A stretch of DNA of 58,762 nt, taken from contig CAJUBG010000023.1 of the NCBI GenBank assembly GCA_910584575.1, positions 1-58,762 of the forward strand, in the 5' to 3' direction. The notes beneath the pieces are model-generated. The model worked only from the letters and a program-made list of their open reading frames with translations, was not told the DNA's origin and did no database searches. This DNA comes from an uncultured Dorea sp. Lineage in GTDB: Bacteria > Bacillota > Clostridia > Lachnospirales > Lachnospiraceae. Both the position numbers and the translations under genes were made by a program. The stretch's first letter is position 1; each line of letters opens with the position of its first letter. Below are positions 34,663-42,712 of the stretch, one piece after another.

Positions 34663-35505
34663 TCACATAAGAAGCTCAAGAAACAGACCCGAAGCAACCG
34701 CAATCACAACTAAAATTCCGACTACCCTTACATTCTCCCATTTGTCTTGGTTCACTTTACACAATACCGCCAGGCCGACTCCCGCGCCTGTACACAATCC
34801 CGAAATCACTGAGGCAAAAGATATGGCGCCTCCAAGATACAACTGGGTCAGAATCACCGAAGCCGCACAGTTGGGAATCAATCCCACTAAAGCGGCAAAC
34901 ACCGGCTGAAACATAGTATCACCCAGAAGGAATGCCGATAATCTCTCGATTCCGAAAATCTCCACACACAGATTCAATACGCCTGTAAATAGAAAAAGAT
35001 AAATAAACATCTCAGCCGTATGCTCACATGCTGACTTTATAATGCCCTTTTCTTTATTATGCCCGCCCCACTCCTTGCAGAGATTTCCGCTTTTCTTTGG
35101 TGATGATATTTTTTCAGATAAAAATATATCCGCCGCATATCCGGCAACAACCGCAATCACCAGCTTCACTGCCAGAAGCGGCGCTATCATTGCCAATGCA
35201 TCCGGATTACCCAACATAATCAGGACTGCCTCATCAGAAGTAGCAATAAAGACCGACAAAAGGGTTCCTACTGAGATAATATTACCGGCATAGAAGTTCG
35301 CCGCCATAATAGAAAACCCGCATTGGGGAATGCATCCAAACACCGCCCCTGCCACTGGTCCCGCTTTTCCTACTCTCAGAAGCATCTTCTTCGTAAACTC
35401 CCCTGAATAATGCTCTAACGCCTCAATCAGAATAAATGCTGCCAAAAGGTATGGCAGCATCTTCAGGCAATCCAAACTGGTATCTGCAAGAATCTCTCCA
35501 ATCAT
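34663..35505 (-). CDS. Putative manganese (ArsP_2/PF11449-type) transporter
   Basis: 280 residues with eight to ten membrane helices. Two similar halves each carry a Cys/Asn-containing loop: AVFGCIPQCGFSIMAANFY in the first and GLIPNCAASVILTQLYLG in the second. This duplicated motif marks the family annotated as putative manganese transporter or arsenic efflux protein. The central loop is cytoplasmic and basic. It follows the cytidylate-kinase-like gene by 6 bases and closes the nad operon. No metal specificity can be proven. Confidence 0.78.
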   Translation of the reverse strand: MIGEILADTSLDCLKMLPYLLAAFILIEALEHYSGEFTKKMLLRVGKAGPVAGAVFGCIPQCGFSIMAANFYAGNIISVGTLLSVFIATSDEAVLIMLGNPDALAMIAPLLAVKLVIAVVAGYAADIFLSEKISSPKKSGNLCKEWGGHNKEKGIIKSACEHTAEMFIYLFLFTGVLNLCVEIFGIERLSAFLLGDTMFQPVFAALVGLIPNCAASVILTQLYLGGAISFASVISGLCTGAGVGLAVLCKVNQDKWENVRVVGILVVIAVASGLFLELLM

Positions 35506-35511
35506 CTACTT

Positions 35512-36132
35512 TTATTCTCCCCGATACATCATTTCCAGCACATCAGCAGTCTCCTTCATTCCGAGCCTGCTCACATTCAAAAGAAGCTGATGGGATAATG
35601 CGCTTCCCCACTCAAGCCCTGTATGTGATTCATAATAATACTTACGTTCACGGTCTATCCTCTTAATCTTATCCGCAGCCTTCTTCTCAGACATGTCATA
35701 CCTGTCTGCAATCCTTCGGATTCTGTCCTCCAAATCCGCACAGATAAATACATCCAGACATTTCGGATCATCCTTCAGGATATATCCGGCACATCTGCCT
35801 ACAATCACGCAGGGGCCTCTCTTTGACAGCTTGCGGATAATCTCTGACTGCAATTCATATACCTGCTCATTCAACGGCTGTGTATATTCATCTGCCCGAA
35901 TGGAATCTCTGTACTCCATAGGCGCAATCACATATCCTGTAAGGAAACTGTTCAGCGTTGTCTCATCCACTGCCCTTGCCGTTTCCTCCCTGATATCCAG
36001 CTTTTCAGCCGCCATTCTGACAAGGTTATTGTCATACATTGGAATATCAAGCCTTGTTGAAAGCATATTTCCAATTTCATGTCCTCCGCTTCCGAACTGG
36101 CGTCCAATTGTAATAATCTTATGCTCTGCCAT
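35512..36132 (-). CDS. Cytidylate kinase-like family protein
   Basis: 206 residues. The N-terminal P-loop-like region is ITIGRQFGSGGHEIGNMLS, and later GPCVIVGRCAGYILKD and IKRIDRERKYYYESHTG match the cytidylate-kinase-like family of Clostridia, which is distinct from the housekeeping Cmk. The phosphorylated substrate is unknown. It is 23 bases after niaR and 6 before the transporter gene, so it is co-transcribed with NAD synthesis genes. AGGAAGGGAGGAAG precedes the start. Confidence 0.85.
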   Translation of the reverse strand: MAEHKIITIGRQFGSGGHEIGNMLSTRLDIPMYDNNLVRMAAEKLDIREETARAVDETTLNSFLTGYVIAPMEYRDSIRADEYTQPLNEQVYELQSEIIRKLSKRGPCVIVGRCAGYILKDDPKCLDVFICADLEDRIRRIADRYDMSEKKAADKIKRIDRERKYYYESHTGLEWGSALSHQLLLNVSRLGMKETADVLEMMYRGE

Positions 36133-36155
36133 CTTACTTCCTCCCTTCCTTCTGC

Positions 36156-36692
36156 TTACATGATACCTGTATTTTTCACCTTTTCTGTCTCTACCAGATA
36201 CTCCTTCTCCCTCAGCATACCTTCAATCAAATCCAGAGTCTCCTCCCTGTCTGCAAAGATCTTGTGGTAATGATAATTGGATGTAATGTTCTTCAGAGGG
36301 CTGGACTTACCGCTGCGGATATCCTCCATGAATTCGGCAACCTTCCTGCGGGAATCAATATTCAATTCTGCCTCAATATGCCCGTACACCCGATGATTGA
36401 TCATCACATTCTTGACCATTCCTCCCAGGTCTATAATTGAGCACAGTTCATCCTCAAGCTGTTCATCCGTATGCTGTACTTTAAAAACCCTGCTTGCCGG
36501 CTTTGCCGTATTCAGTATATATCCCCTGTTCGTGGAAATGATATCATAACCTGCGGCGCGCAAAAGCGCGATATCCTGTACAATCACCTGCCGGCTCACA
36601 TGGTATAGAGCCGCCAGCTTCGTACCCGATAAAGGACATGTACTTTTCTGTATCTGAAGGATGACATCCTCCCGTCTGTCCGAACCTGTCAT
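36156..36692 (-). CDS. niaR: NiaR (YrxA) niacin-responsive repressor
   Basis: 178 residues: an N-terminal HTH_11 winged helix (PLSGTKLAALYHVSRQVIVQDI) and a C-terminal 3H domain with scattered histidines (MINHRVYGHIEAEL, SNYHYHKIF) that bind a metal and nicotinate. NiaR represses NAD synthesis and niacin uptake genes when nicotinate is plentiful. Its position behind nadABC and the palindrome in the nadA promoter imply autoregulation of the whole operon. AAGGAGGAGTGGGAGC precedes the ATG. Confidence 0.93.
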   Translation of the reverse strand: MTGSDRREDVILQIQKSTCPLSGTKLAALYHVSRQVIVQDIALLRAAGYDIISTNRGYILNTAKPASRVFKVQHTDEQLEDELCSIIDLGGMVKNVMINHRVYGHIEAELNIDSRRKVAEFMEDIRSGKSSPLKNITSNYHYHKIFADREETLDLIEGMLREKEYLVETEKVKNTGIM

Positions 36693-36738
36693 GCTCCCAC
36701 TCCTCCTTCAAGATATGAATATTCTTCTGATATCCGGA

Positions 36739-37593
36739 TTAAGACAAAGCATGAAGATTCTTTAAAGAAATATCCAGTATCGGTGCAGAGTGGGTCAATG
36801 CACCGCTGGAAATATAGTCCACTCCCAAAGACACCAGCCGGCTGATATTCTCCTTCGTCACATTTCCTGAACATTCCGTCTCGGCACGCCCGTCGATTAT
36901 GCTAATCGCTCTTTGCATTTCCTCGGCAGACATGTTATCCAGCATAATAATATCAGCCCCTGCCTCTACGGCTTCCTTAACCATGTCAAGATTCTCCACC
37001 TCTACCTCAATCTTCCTGACAAACGGCGCATACTCCTTCGCCATCTGTACCGCTTTCGTAACGCTTCCCGCCGCGCCGATGTGATTATCCTTCAATAATA
37101 CGCCATCTGACAGGTTATATCTGTGATTATATCCTCCGCCCACGCGTACCGCGTACTTCTCAAAGATTCGCATATTAGGCGTCGTCTTTCTGGTATCCAG
37201 AAGCTTCGTTTTGCTTCCCTTAAGAAGCTCAGCTACCGAATGAGTATAGGTCGCAATTCCACTCATACGCTGAAGATAATTCAAAGCAACCCGTTCTCCG
37301 GACAAGAGTACGCGGATATCCCCCTTCACCTTACCCATCAACTGCCCGTTCTTTACCTCATCTCCGTCTTTGCAGTAGAACTCTGCCCTCGTCCCCTCCT
37401 CCAGAAGCTTGAACACTCTTTCAAATACCTCCAGTCCTGCTATCACTCCATCCTGCTTGCAGATTAAGTCTACCTCTCCTTCCACCGCTTCCTTCATAAC
37501 AGAATTGGTCGTCACGTCTTCACTTGAAATATCCTCTCTAAGCGCCTCCAATATTAATTGATCTGCCTGGAGGGTCATTGTTATCTTATTCAT
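36739..37593 (-). CDS. nadC: Nicotinate-nucleotide pyrophosphorylase
   Basis: Uses quinolinate and PRPP to make nicotinate mononucleotide and CO2. 284 residues from ATG 37593; an in-frame TTG lies three codons earlier. Signatures are LLDTRKTTPNMRIFEKYAV, GGGYNHRYNLSDGVLLKDNH, IEVEVENLDM and ADIIMLDNMS. It is 19 bases after nadB and 46 before niaR in the nadA-B-C-niaR operon. Confidence 0.96.
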   Translation of the reverse strand: MNKITMTLQADQLILEALREDISSEDVTTNSVMKEAVEGEVDLICKQDGVIAGLEVFERVFKLLEEGTRAEFYCKDGDEVKNGQLMGKVKGDIRVLLSGERVALNYLQRMSGIATYTHSVAELLKGSKTKLLDTRKTTPNMRIFEKYAVRVGGGYNHRYNLSDGVLLKDNHIGAAGSVTKAVQMAKEYAPFVRKIEVEVENLDMVKEAVEAGADIIMLDNMSAEEMQRAISIIDGRAETECSGNVTKENISRLVSLGVDYISSGALTHSAPILDISLKNLHALS

Positions 37594-37612
37594 TTTTATC
37601 AATCTCCTTTCG

Positions 37613-38842
37613 TTATGTCGTGGCTATAATCTTCTTAGCCGCCCGTCCTGCGAACACCAGGCTCTCCAAAAGCGAATTACTCGCCAGCCTGTTCGCACCG
37701 TGAACACCGTTACAACTGGTTTCACCTACTGCGTACAAATTCTCCATAGACGTCCTGCTGTCCAAATCCACCCAGATTCCTCCCATGAAATAATGCTGTG
37801 CCGGCACTACCGGAATCCATTCCTTCAGCACATCATATCCCTCCTCCAGACAGTGCTGGTAGATGTTGGGAAAATGCTTCAAAATCTTATCTGTCGGAAT
37901 TGCCTCCAAAGAAAGCCAGACATGGTCTGTGCCTTCTGCTTTCATCTGCTCTCGAATCGCTTTTGTAACTACATCCCTTGGAAGCAGCTCATCCACAAAT
38001 CTCTCCTTCTTCTCATTATACAGCACAGCACCCTCTCCCCGAACCGATTCGGATATCAGGAATCTTCGTCCCGGCTTTTTGGAATAAAGGGTCGTAGGAT
38101 GTATCTGCACATAATCCAGATTCTCAAGGCGTATTCCGTGAACCTTGGCAATCTCAATCGCATCACCCGTCAAATGGGGATAGTTCGTAGAGTGTTGATA
38201 ATTACCGCCAATGCCTCCGGTGGCCAGGATGGTATGCTTTGCAAATATTTCATATGTCTTTCTGTCGCGCCATGCCATTTTGCTTTCTGGGATACCACTT
38301 TCGGAAACCTCCGCCCCCTCCCAGATATCTCTTACCTCCTCAGCCAAAACACCCTTACACATGCCGTCTTCTTCTATGATATCCGTCATGGAGGTATATT
38401 CATAGAGCGTCACATTGGAAAGCTCTCTCACTCGGTCAAGCAGCGTTTGGGTAATCTCTTTTCCGGTAATATCCTCATGGAACAGAATTCGCGGCCTGGA
38501 ATGTGCGCCTTCCCTGGTATAGACAAATTCCCCGTTCTCCTGTTCAAATTTCACCCCGTACTCAACCAGATCCTTTATGACTGCCCTAGAGCCTCGGATC
38601 ATAATATCCACTGATTCCTTTCGATTCTCGTAATGCCCCGCCTTCATCGTGTCTTCAAAATAACTGTCATAGTCCTCGTCATCCCTCTGTACACAGATTC
38701 CGCCTTGAGCGAGAAAAGAATCGCTGCTTTCGGCATCTGATTTCGTGAGCATCACAATCCGCATATCTCTTGGAAGCTTCAATGCACTGTATAGACCGGC
38801 GACTCCGCATCCTACTATCACAACATCCGTATGTATATCCAT
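37613..38842 (-). CDS. nadB: L-aspartate oxidase
   Basis: FAD enzyme that makes iminoaspartate for NadA. 409 residues from ATG 38842, with GGAGGAAGAAAA upstream. FAD-binding DVVIVGCGVAGLYSALKL, then SFLAQGGICVQ, GGIGGNYQHSTNYPHLTGD and, near the end, VGETSCNGVHGANRLASNSL. It is shorter than the E. coli enzyme (about 540) because the C-terminal helical domain is missing, which is usual for clostridial members. 65 bases from nadA. Confidence 0.95.
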   Translation of the reverse strand: MDIHTDVVIVGCGVAGLYSALKLPRDMRIVMLTKSDAESSDSFLAQGGICVQRDDEDYDSYFEDTMKAGHYENRKESVDIMIRGSRAVIKDLVEYGVKFEQENGEFVYTREGAHSRPRILFHEDITGKEITQTLLDRVRELSNVTLYEYTSMTDIIEEDGMCKGVLAEEVRDIWEGAEVSESGIPESKMAWRDRKTYEIFAKHTILATGGIGGNYQHSTNYPHLTGDAIEIAKVHGIRLENLDYVQIHPTTLYSKKPGRRFLISESVRGEGAVLYNEKKERFVDELLPRDVVTKAIREQMKAEGTDHVWLSLEAIPTDKILKHFPNIYQHCLEEGYDVLKEWIPVVPAQHYFMGGIWVDLDSRTSMENLYAVGETSCNGVHGANRLASNSLLESLVFAGRAAKKIIATT

Positions 38843-38907
38843 TTTTCTTCCTCCGCCAAAGAACTGCAAACCAAGCCAATCATTTACAGCTCTCCTCTTT
38901 GCAAATA

Positions 38908-39813
38908 TTACTTTGCAAGCTCTAACATCTTCTCAAGAGGCTTCACCGACCCCTCACGAAGCGCTTCTGTAACCTGAATCTCGTTTCCGCCGTTTTTCAA
39001 AACATCCCTGACCTTCATAAGCGTAATCTTCTTCATATCATGACAGACAGGCTCTGTCTTGGTAAAATAAAACTTCTTCTCTGGATTCTGCTTCTCAAGC
39101 TCGAACCGGACGCCATTTTCCGTACAAATGATAAATTCCTGACAGTCACTCTTTTTGGCATATGCTATAATCCCGGATGTACTCCCGATATAATCTGACA
39201 TATCCCGCACCGCCTCGGGACATTCCGGATGGGTCAGAATCATTGCATTGGGATGAAGCTCTCTTTCTTTCAAGATTTCATTAACCTGTATTTCTTCATG
39301 AACCGGACAGTATCCTTCATTGTACACAAAATGTTTTTCCGGCACCTGTCCTGCAATAAAGTGGGCAAGATTCCTGTCTGGTATAAAGAAAATGTTCTGA
39401 TTTGGCAGAGCTTTTACAATCTTTACTGCATTTGCCGAGGTAACGCAGACGTCAGAATGTCTCTTTAACTCGGCTGTGGAATTAATATAGCATACGACTG
39501 CCAGATCCTCGTATTTTTCCCGCATCTTCTTAATTGTCTCGGCATCCGCCATATGTGCCATCGCACAATCCGCAGATACATCCGGCATCAGCACCGTCTT
39601 ATCCGGATTCAGAATCTTGGCGCTCTCCCCCATAAAGGATACCCCGCAGAACACGATAGTCTGTTCCTTCAAATCTACCGCCACTTTACTTAAATAATAA
39701 GAATCGCCTATGTAATCCGCAATCTCCTGAATCTCAGGCTTCACATAATAGTGTGCCAGGATGACAGCATTTTTCTCTTTTTTTAACTCCTGGATTTCTT
39801 CTGTAATATTCAT
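38908..39813 (-). CDS. nadA: Quinolinate synthase
   Basis: Condenses iminoaspartate with dihydroxyacetone phosphate to quinolinate using a 4Fe-4S cluster. 301 residues from ATG 39813 (AAAGGAGACAAAG upstream). Cysteines at FCGVSFMGESAKIL, HPECPEAVRDM and TEPVCHDMKKITL are the cluster ligands; NAVILAHYYVKPEIQ is the N-terminal signature. It is the first gene of the NAD operon. Confidence 0.96.
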   Translation of the reverse strand: MNITEEIQELKKEKNAVILAHYYVKPEIQEIADYIGDSYYLSKVAVDLKEQTIVFCGVSFMGESAKILNPDKTVLMPDVSADCAMAHMADAETIKKMREKYEDLAVVCYINSTAELKRHSDVCVTSANAVKIVKALPNQNIFFIPDRNLAHFIAGQVPEKHFVYNEGYCPVHEEIQVNEILKERELHPNAMILTHPECPEAVRDMSDYIGSTSGIIAYAKKSDCQEFIICTENGVRFELEKQNPEKKFYFTKTEPVCHDMKKITLMKVRDVLKNGGNEIQVTEALREGSVKPLEKMLELAK

Positions 39814-39844
39814 GACACTTTGTCTCCTTTTCCATTCTGACACT

Positions 39845-39881
39845 ATTATATCATTGTACGGTACATATGACAAGACATATG
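39845..39881 (-). promoter_or_regulatory. nad operon promoter with NiaR-like operator
   Basis: On the minus strand, TTGTCA (39868-39873), 17 bases, TATAAT (39845-39850). CATATG-TCTTGT-CATATG (39864-39881) is a near-perfect dyad over the -35 box and resembles the TGTCTTGACA-like sites of NiaR. Two AGTGTCA copies lie downstream in the leader. Confidence 0.75.
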
Positions 39882-39884
39882 AAT

Positions 39885-40088
39885 TTACAAAAACAATTCT
39901 CTTTTCCCCAGACGTAATCTATTTAACAATCCCCTCTGTTCATCAATCAATTCACAGATGCACCGGTCAAATTCTGTACAATCCTCAAGCATATATTCCA
40001 GCCTTAATTCGTACTCACTCAGCTCCCTGTCCTCCTCATCCTCCTCTCGCAGCATTCGCAGCTTTAATTCTTCTTTACTTTCCGCCAT
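39885..40088 (-). CDS. Small acidic protein at the end of the type VII secretion operon
   Basis: 67 residues, strongly acidic in the first half (LREEDEEDRELSEYELRLEYMLEDC) and probably helical throughout. Start supported by AAAGGGG before the ATG, 13 bases after the preceding gene. I do not recognise it. It may be a regulatory or chaperone-like partner of the secretion locus, or an orphan. It ends 12 bases before the -35 box of the nad promoter, with no terminator in between. Confidence 0.6.
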   Translation of the reverse strand: MAESKEELKLRMLREEDEEDRELSEYELRLEYMLEDCTEFDRCICELIDEQRGLLNRLRLGKRELFL

Positions 40089-40101
40089 GAACTACCCCTT
40101 T

Positions 40102-40917
40102 CTAATCCAGAAGAATATAAACCTCTATTCCCAATATCTCGGAATACTCTTTTTCCTTCTCGTCCTTCAACTGCTCTAGGTATTCACATTTTTCTCTCAT
40201 ATGCTCGTCTAAAATAAGATTGCCGGACGCATCATATTCCATAACATTCGATATCTTTAATACTAACGCCTGACTGGGAATTTTGGGCTTTCTCCCTTGA
40301 CCCTCAGGATAAAGAAAGGTGCTTTTTTCCTCCCACCTTTCCGGATTCCTGACCCAGATAACCTCCTGATAGGTTTCCTCTGCCATCGCCTGAAGCTCAT
40401 CCGTCACAAAGGGTTTACCTGTTCCCAGTTTTTCCTCCAAAAGGTTTAGCTGTTCTTCCTCAAGATACTCGATATAAAGATTATTCCCAAGAGAGATAAA
40501 CTTAAGCCCCATAGCAGATTCTTTTTCATACAGCTCTTTATCCTCCTGCCTCCTGCACACAAACCCTAGCTTACTTTTCTGAAACTCCTCCTCCAAGCTT
40601 CTGATATCCAGCTTCTCCAGCAGAAGGGCATCCAGATTAGCCCGATAGATTGCCTGCAAGCATAAGTAATAGCTGCCAAGGCTGTCCCCCTCAATCAATC
40701 TCTTTTCTCTGCACAGTTTATGATTATAACGGTAAATAAATGAATTCTCCCGTATCTCCCTTGGTGTTGGCACATATAATCCGTCCTGAACCAGCTCTTT
40801 CCTCATATTCTTTTCTTTTCCCTTCGTTTCTCTCTGCCCCTTTCTCCAGAGCGTCCGTCCGAACGCACAGACAACCAGAATAGACATTATAAGCAAAAGC
40901 GCTATCGCCCTCCTCAT
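40102..40917 (-). CDS. Membrane-anchored protein coupled to the T7SS effector; immunity candidate
   Basis: 271 residues: one N-terminal helix (RRAIALLLIMSILVVCAF, about residues 2-20), then a basic stop and a soluble, charged, mainly alpha domain (about 35-271) that could lie outside the membrane. I do not recognise a family. Its ATG overlaps the effector stop (ATGA) and its ribosome site GGGAG is inside the effector gene, so production is tightly coupled to the effector. Toxin-immunity pairs are often arranged this way, and an extracytoplasmic membrane anchor would suit protection from an exported peptidase. Immunity function is an inference; an accessory of the apparatus is the alternative. 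Confidence 0.72.
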   Translation of the reverse strand: MRRAIALLLIMSILVVCAFGRTLWRKGQRETKGKEKNMRKELVQDGLYVPTPREIRENSFIYRYNHKLCREKRLIEGDSLGSYYLCLQAIYRANLDALLLEKLDIRSLEEEFQKSKLGFVCRRQEDKELYEKESAMGLKFISLGNNLYIEYLEEEQLNLLEEKLGTGKPFVTDELQAMAEETYQEVIWVRNPERWEEKSTFLYPEGQGRKPKIPSQALVLKISNVMEYDASGNLILDEHMREKCEYLEQLKDEKEKEYSEILGIEVYILLD

Positions 40918-42371
40918 GAGAGCTCTCCCACATCTTGAAATCTGACAGACTGAATTCTAATATATGCCTCCCTGGAACGATTCTTCTCAGGTGAGGTAAA
41001 GTCCGATTCCTCAGGTGAAATATAATAGAGCTCTCCCCAGGAGGACACCTCGATTCTTCCGTCATCGGCCAGCCCTGTCACCACCATCGCATGTCCTCCG
41101 TCCATTTGGACAGGCTCTCCTTTTGCGTCCTCCATCCTCACCGGACATGTACTGATAATGACCCGATTCCCCTGTCTTGCTTCTTCTTCACATTTCCGGT
41201 ACACTTCGCTTACATCACATTTTATATTTTTAATTTTTACATTCCTTCCATATCCTGACATATACCTCTCAAAACGGTACACCCGATCATCCATTGTCGT
41301 ACCCCATCCCACCGTTGCCGAAGGGTCTTCCTCCTCATCATAGACGTCACGGTCCTGCCACATATTCCATACCCTTCTGTGGTTGTCACTGGCACAGTAG
41401 AGATCCAAAATCAGCCGGTTATAGTTTACATACGAGGTGCCGCTTCTGTTTTCTAAAAAGAGTGGAAACCCAAAGGTATCCTCAAACTCATCTTCTTTTC
41501 TTCTGTACTCATCCACAATGATATTGGCAAAGGCTACATACCCGCACCCTTCGCTGTTTAACTTTACCAGTAAATCCTCTATTTCTTCGTCAGAATAATC
41601 TGCATACTCCTCATAGCCGCGGACAATCTCCCTTATTTCTTCTCGGTCAGACGCCATCCCCCTTCTCCACAAGGTATACGGCCCATTCTGCTCTCCGCCT
41701 TTGTCCCCAAATCCCATGGCCATACGCACGCCGGCATTTTTAAGCTGCCTCCTCCATCCACTGTTTCTCTCCGTCATATAGGCGCCGTTTTGGAATACGC
41801 CTGCCATGTGCCATAAGCCCTCCTTAATCAAGCTGCTGATTTCTTCACTGTCTGAAAACAAACGGCTGGTGCTTGCCGCAATCTCGTCAAACCTTTCCGC
41901 CTTTTCCCTCCACCTGTCATACAAGCTCTGACTGTTCTCTGCCAGTTGTTTGTACTCATTGGCCTTAAAACCATAATATGCATATAAAATGGCATCCTCT
42001 GTGACTGCCATTCTATTTCTGTATAAAACCTCGCCCGCCAGATATCTTTCCCTCATTTTTAACGAGTTCTCCATCTGCCGGAATATATTCTCCCCATCTA
42101 ACGTCTCGTCTCCCACAAGCCCACTGAGACTTTGAAAATCAGCCGCATCGGCTGCATTAGCAGTCTGCATTGCCTCAATAATCAGCTCATAATCCTCAAG
42201 CTGCTGCTTTAAAGCCTCAAAAGACTCACTCTCAATCTCCGTATCTTGCACAAAATCCCTGATACTGCTGCCGGCAGCCTTTAGCGCCTTATCATCCTCC
42301 TCCATCCGGCGGACCGCCCACATACACTGATTCTTCATACTGACCGGATTCAGATAATCACTTCTTTGCAT
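40914..42371 (-). CDS. Candidate type VII secretion effector: LXG-like N-terminus and cysteine-peptidase-like C-terminus
   Basis: 485 residues from ATG 42371, chosen for AGGAGG 8 bases upstream. Residues 1 to about 180 are helical and look like a T7SS-targeting LXG-type domain (ESFEALKQQLEDYELIIEAM, then GSLVG-like SLSGLVGDETLDG and YDRWREKAERFDEIAASTS). The C-terminal part (about 260-485) has a papain/C39-like order: Cys276 in LNSEGCGYVAFAN, His427 in MDGGHAMVVTGL and EVSSWGELYYIS, where papains have Asn in NSWG. No signal peptide is present, as expected for T7SS cargo. A small helical partner gene precedes it and a coupled membrane protein follows. The peptidase fold is inferred from motifs, and the target is unknown. 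Confidence 0.78.
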   Translation of the reverse strand: MQRSDYLNPVSMKNQCMWAVRRMEEDDKALKAAGSSIRDFVQDTEIESESFEALKQQLEDYELIIEAMQTANAADAADFQSLSGLVGDETLDGENIFRQMENSLKMRERYLAGEVLYRNRMAVTEDAILYAYYGFKANEYKQLAENSQSLYDRWREKAERFDEIAASTSRLFSDSEEISSLIKEGLWHMAGVFQNGAYMTERNSGWRRQLKNAGVRMAMGFGDKGGEQNGPYTLWRRGMASDREEIREIVRGYEEYADYSDEEIEDLLVKLNSEGCGYVAFANIIVDEYRRKEDEFEDTFGFPLFLENRSGTSYVNYNRLILDLYCASDNHRRVWNMWQDRDVYDEEEDPSATVGWGTTMDDRVYRFERYMSGYGRNVKIKNIKCDVSEVYRKCEEEARQGNRVIISTCPVRMEDAKGEPVQMDGGHAMVVTGLADDGRIEVSSWGELYYISPEESDFTSPEKNRSREAYIRIQSVRFQDVGELS

Positions 42372-42383
42372 AAGCTGCACCTC

Positions 42384-42692
42384 CTACGGTTCTGCCGTTA
42401 TCGCCTGACACCGGCCTCCATTCTCCTCAAATCTCCCCAACAGCCTGTCGAACTGCGCAAACGCCACATTCAACCCCCTGATATTCTCAGCCTCCTGATC
42501 AAGCATGGCTCCCAACTTCGAGATTCTCTCCTGGGACCTTTCATATGCCGCCTTGCAGTTTGCATTGGCAGGAAGTGTTGTTCTCATATCCTCAGAAACA
42601 AAGGAAACCTTTTGAAGATAAGACGCTGCGTTTGTTATCCCCGTCGCGTCTTGTTCTGCCTTTCCATGGTTAATCTGTATTCGTTCTGCCAT
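42384..42692 (-). CDS. Small WXG-like helical protein, probable effector partner
   Basis: 102 residues from ATG 42692 (GGAGAAGCGGGAGA upstream), all alpha-helical: ERIQINHGKAEQDATGITNA at the start, then SQERISKLGAMLDQEAENIR. The start MAERIQIN resembles the T7SS small-protein group named TIGR04197, or the Lap partners of LXG toxins. Such proteins form hairpins that pair with the LXG domain for export. It lies 12 bases before the effector and 20 after essC. There is no WXG motif, so partner function rests on size and position. Confidence 0.7.
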   Translation of the reverse strand: MAERIQINHGKAEQDATGITNAASYLQKVSFVSEDMRTTLPANANCKAAYERSQERISKLGAMLDQEAENIRGLNVAFAQFDRLLGRFEENGGRCQAITAEP

Positions 42693-42712
42693 TCTCCCGC
42701 TTCTCCTCTCTA

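Noticed and set aside
37700..38614. 304-codon plus-strand frame opposite nadB
   Set aside because: Antisense shadow of a clear L-aspartate oxidase; no independent support.
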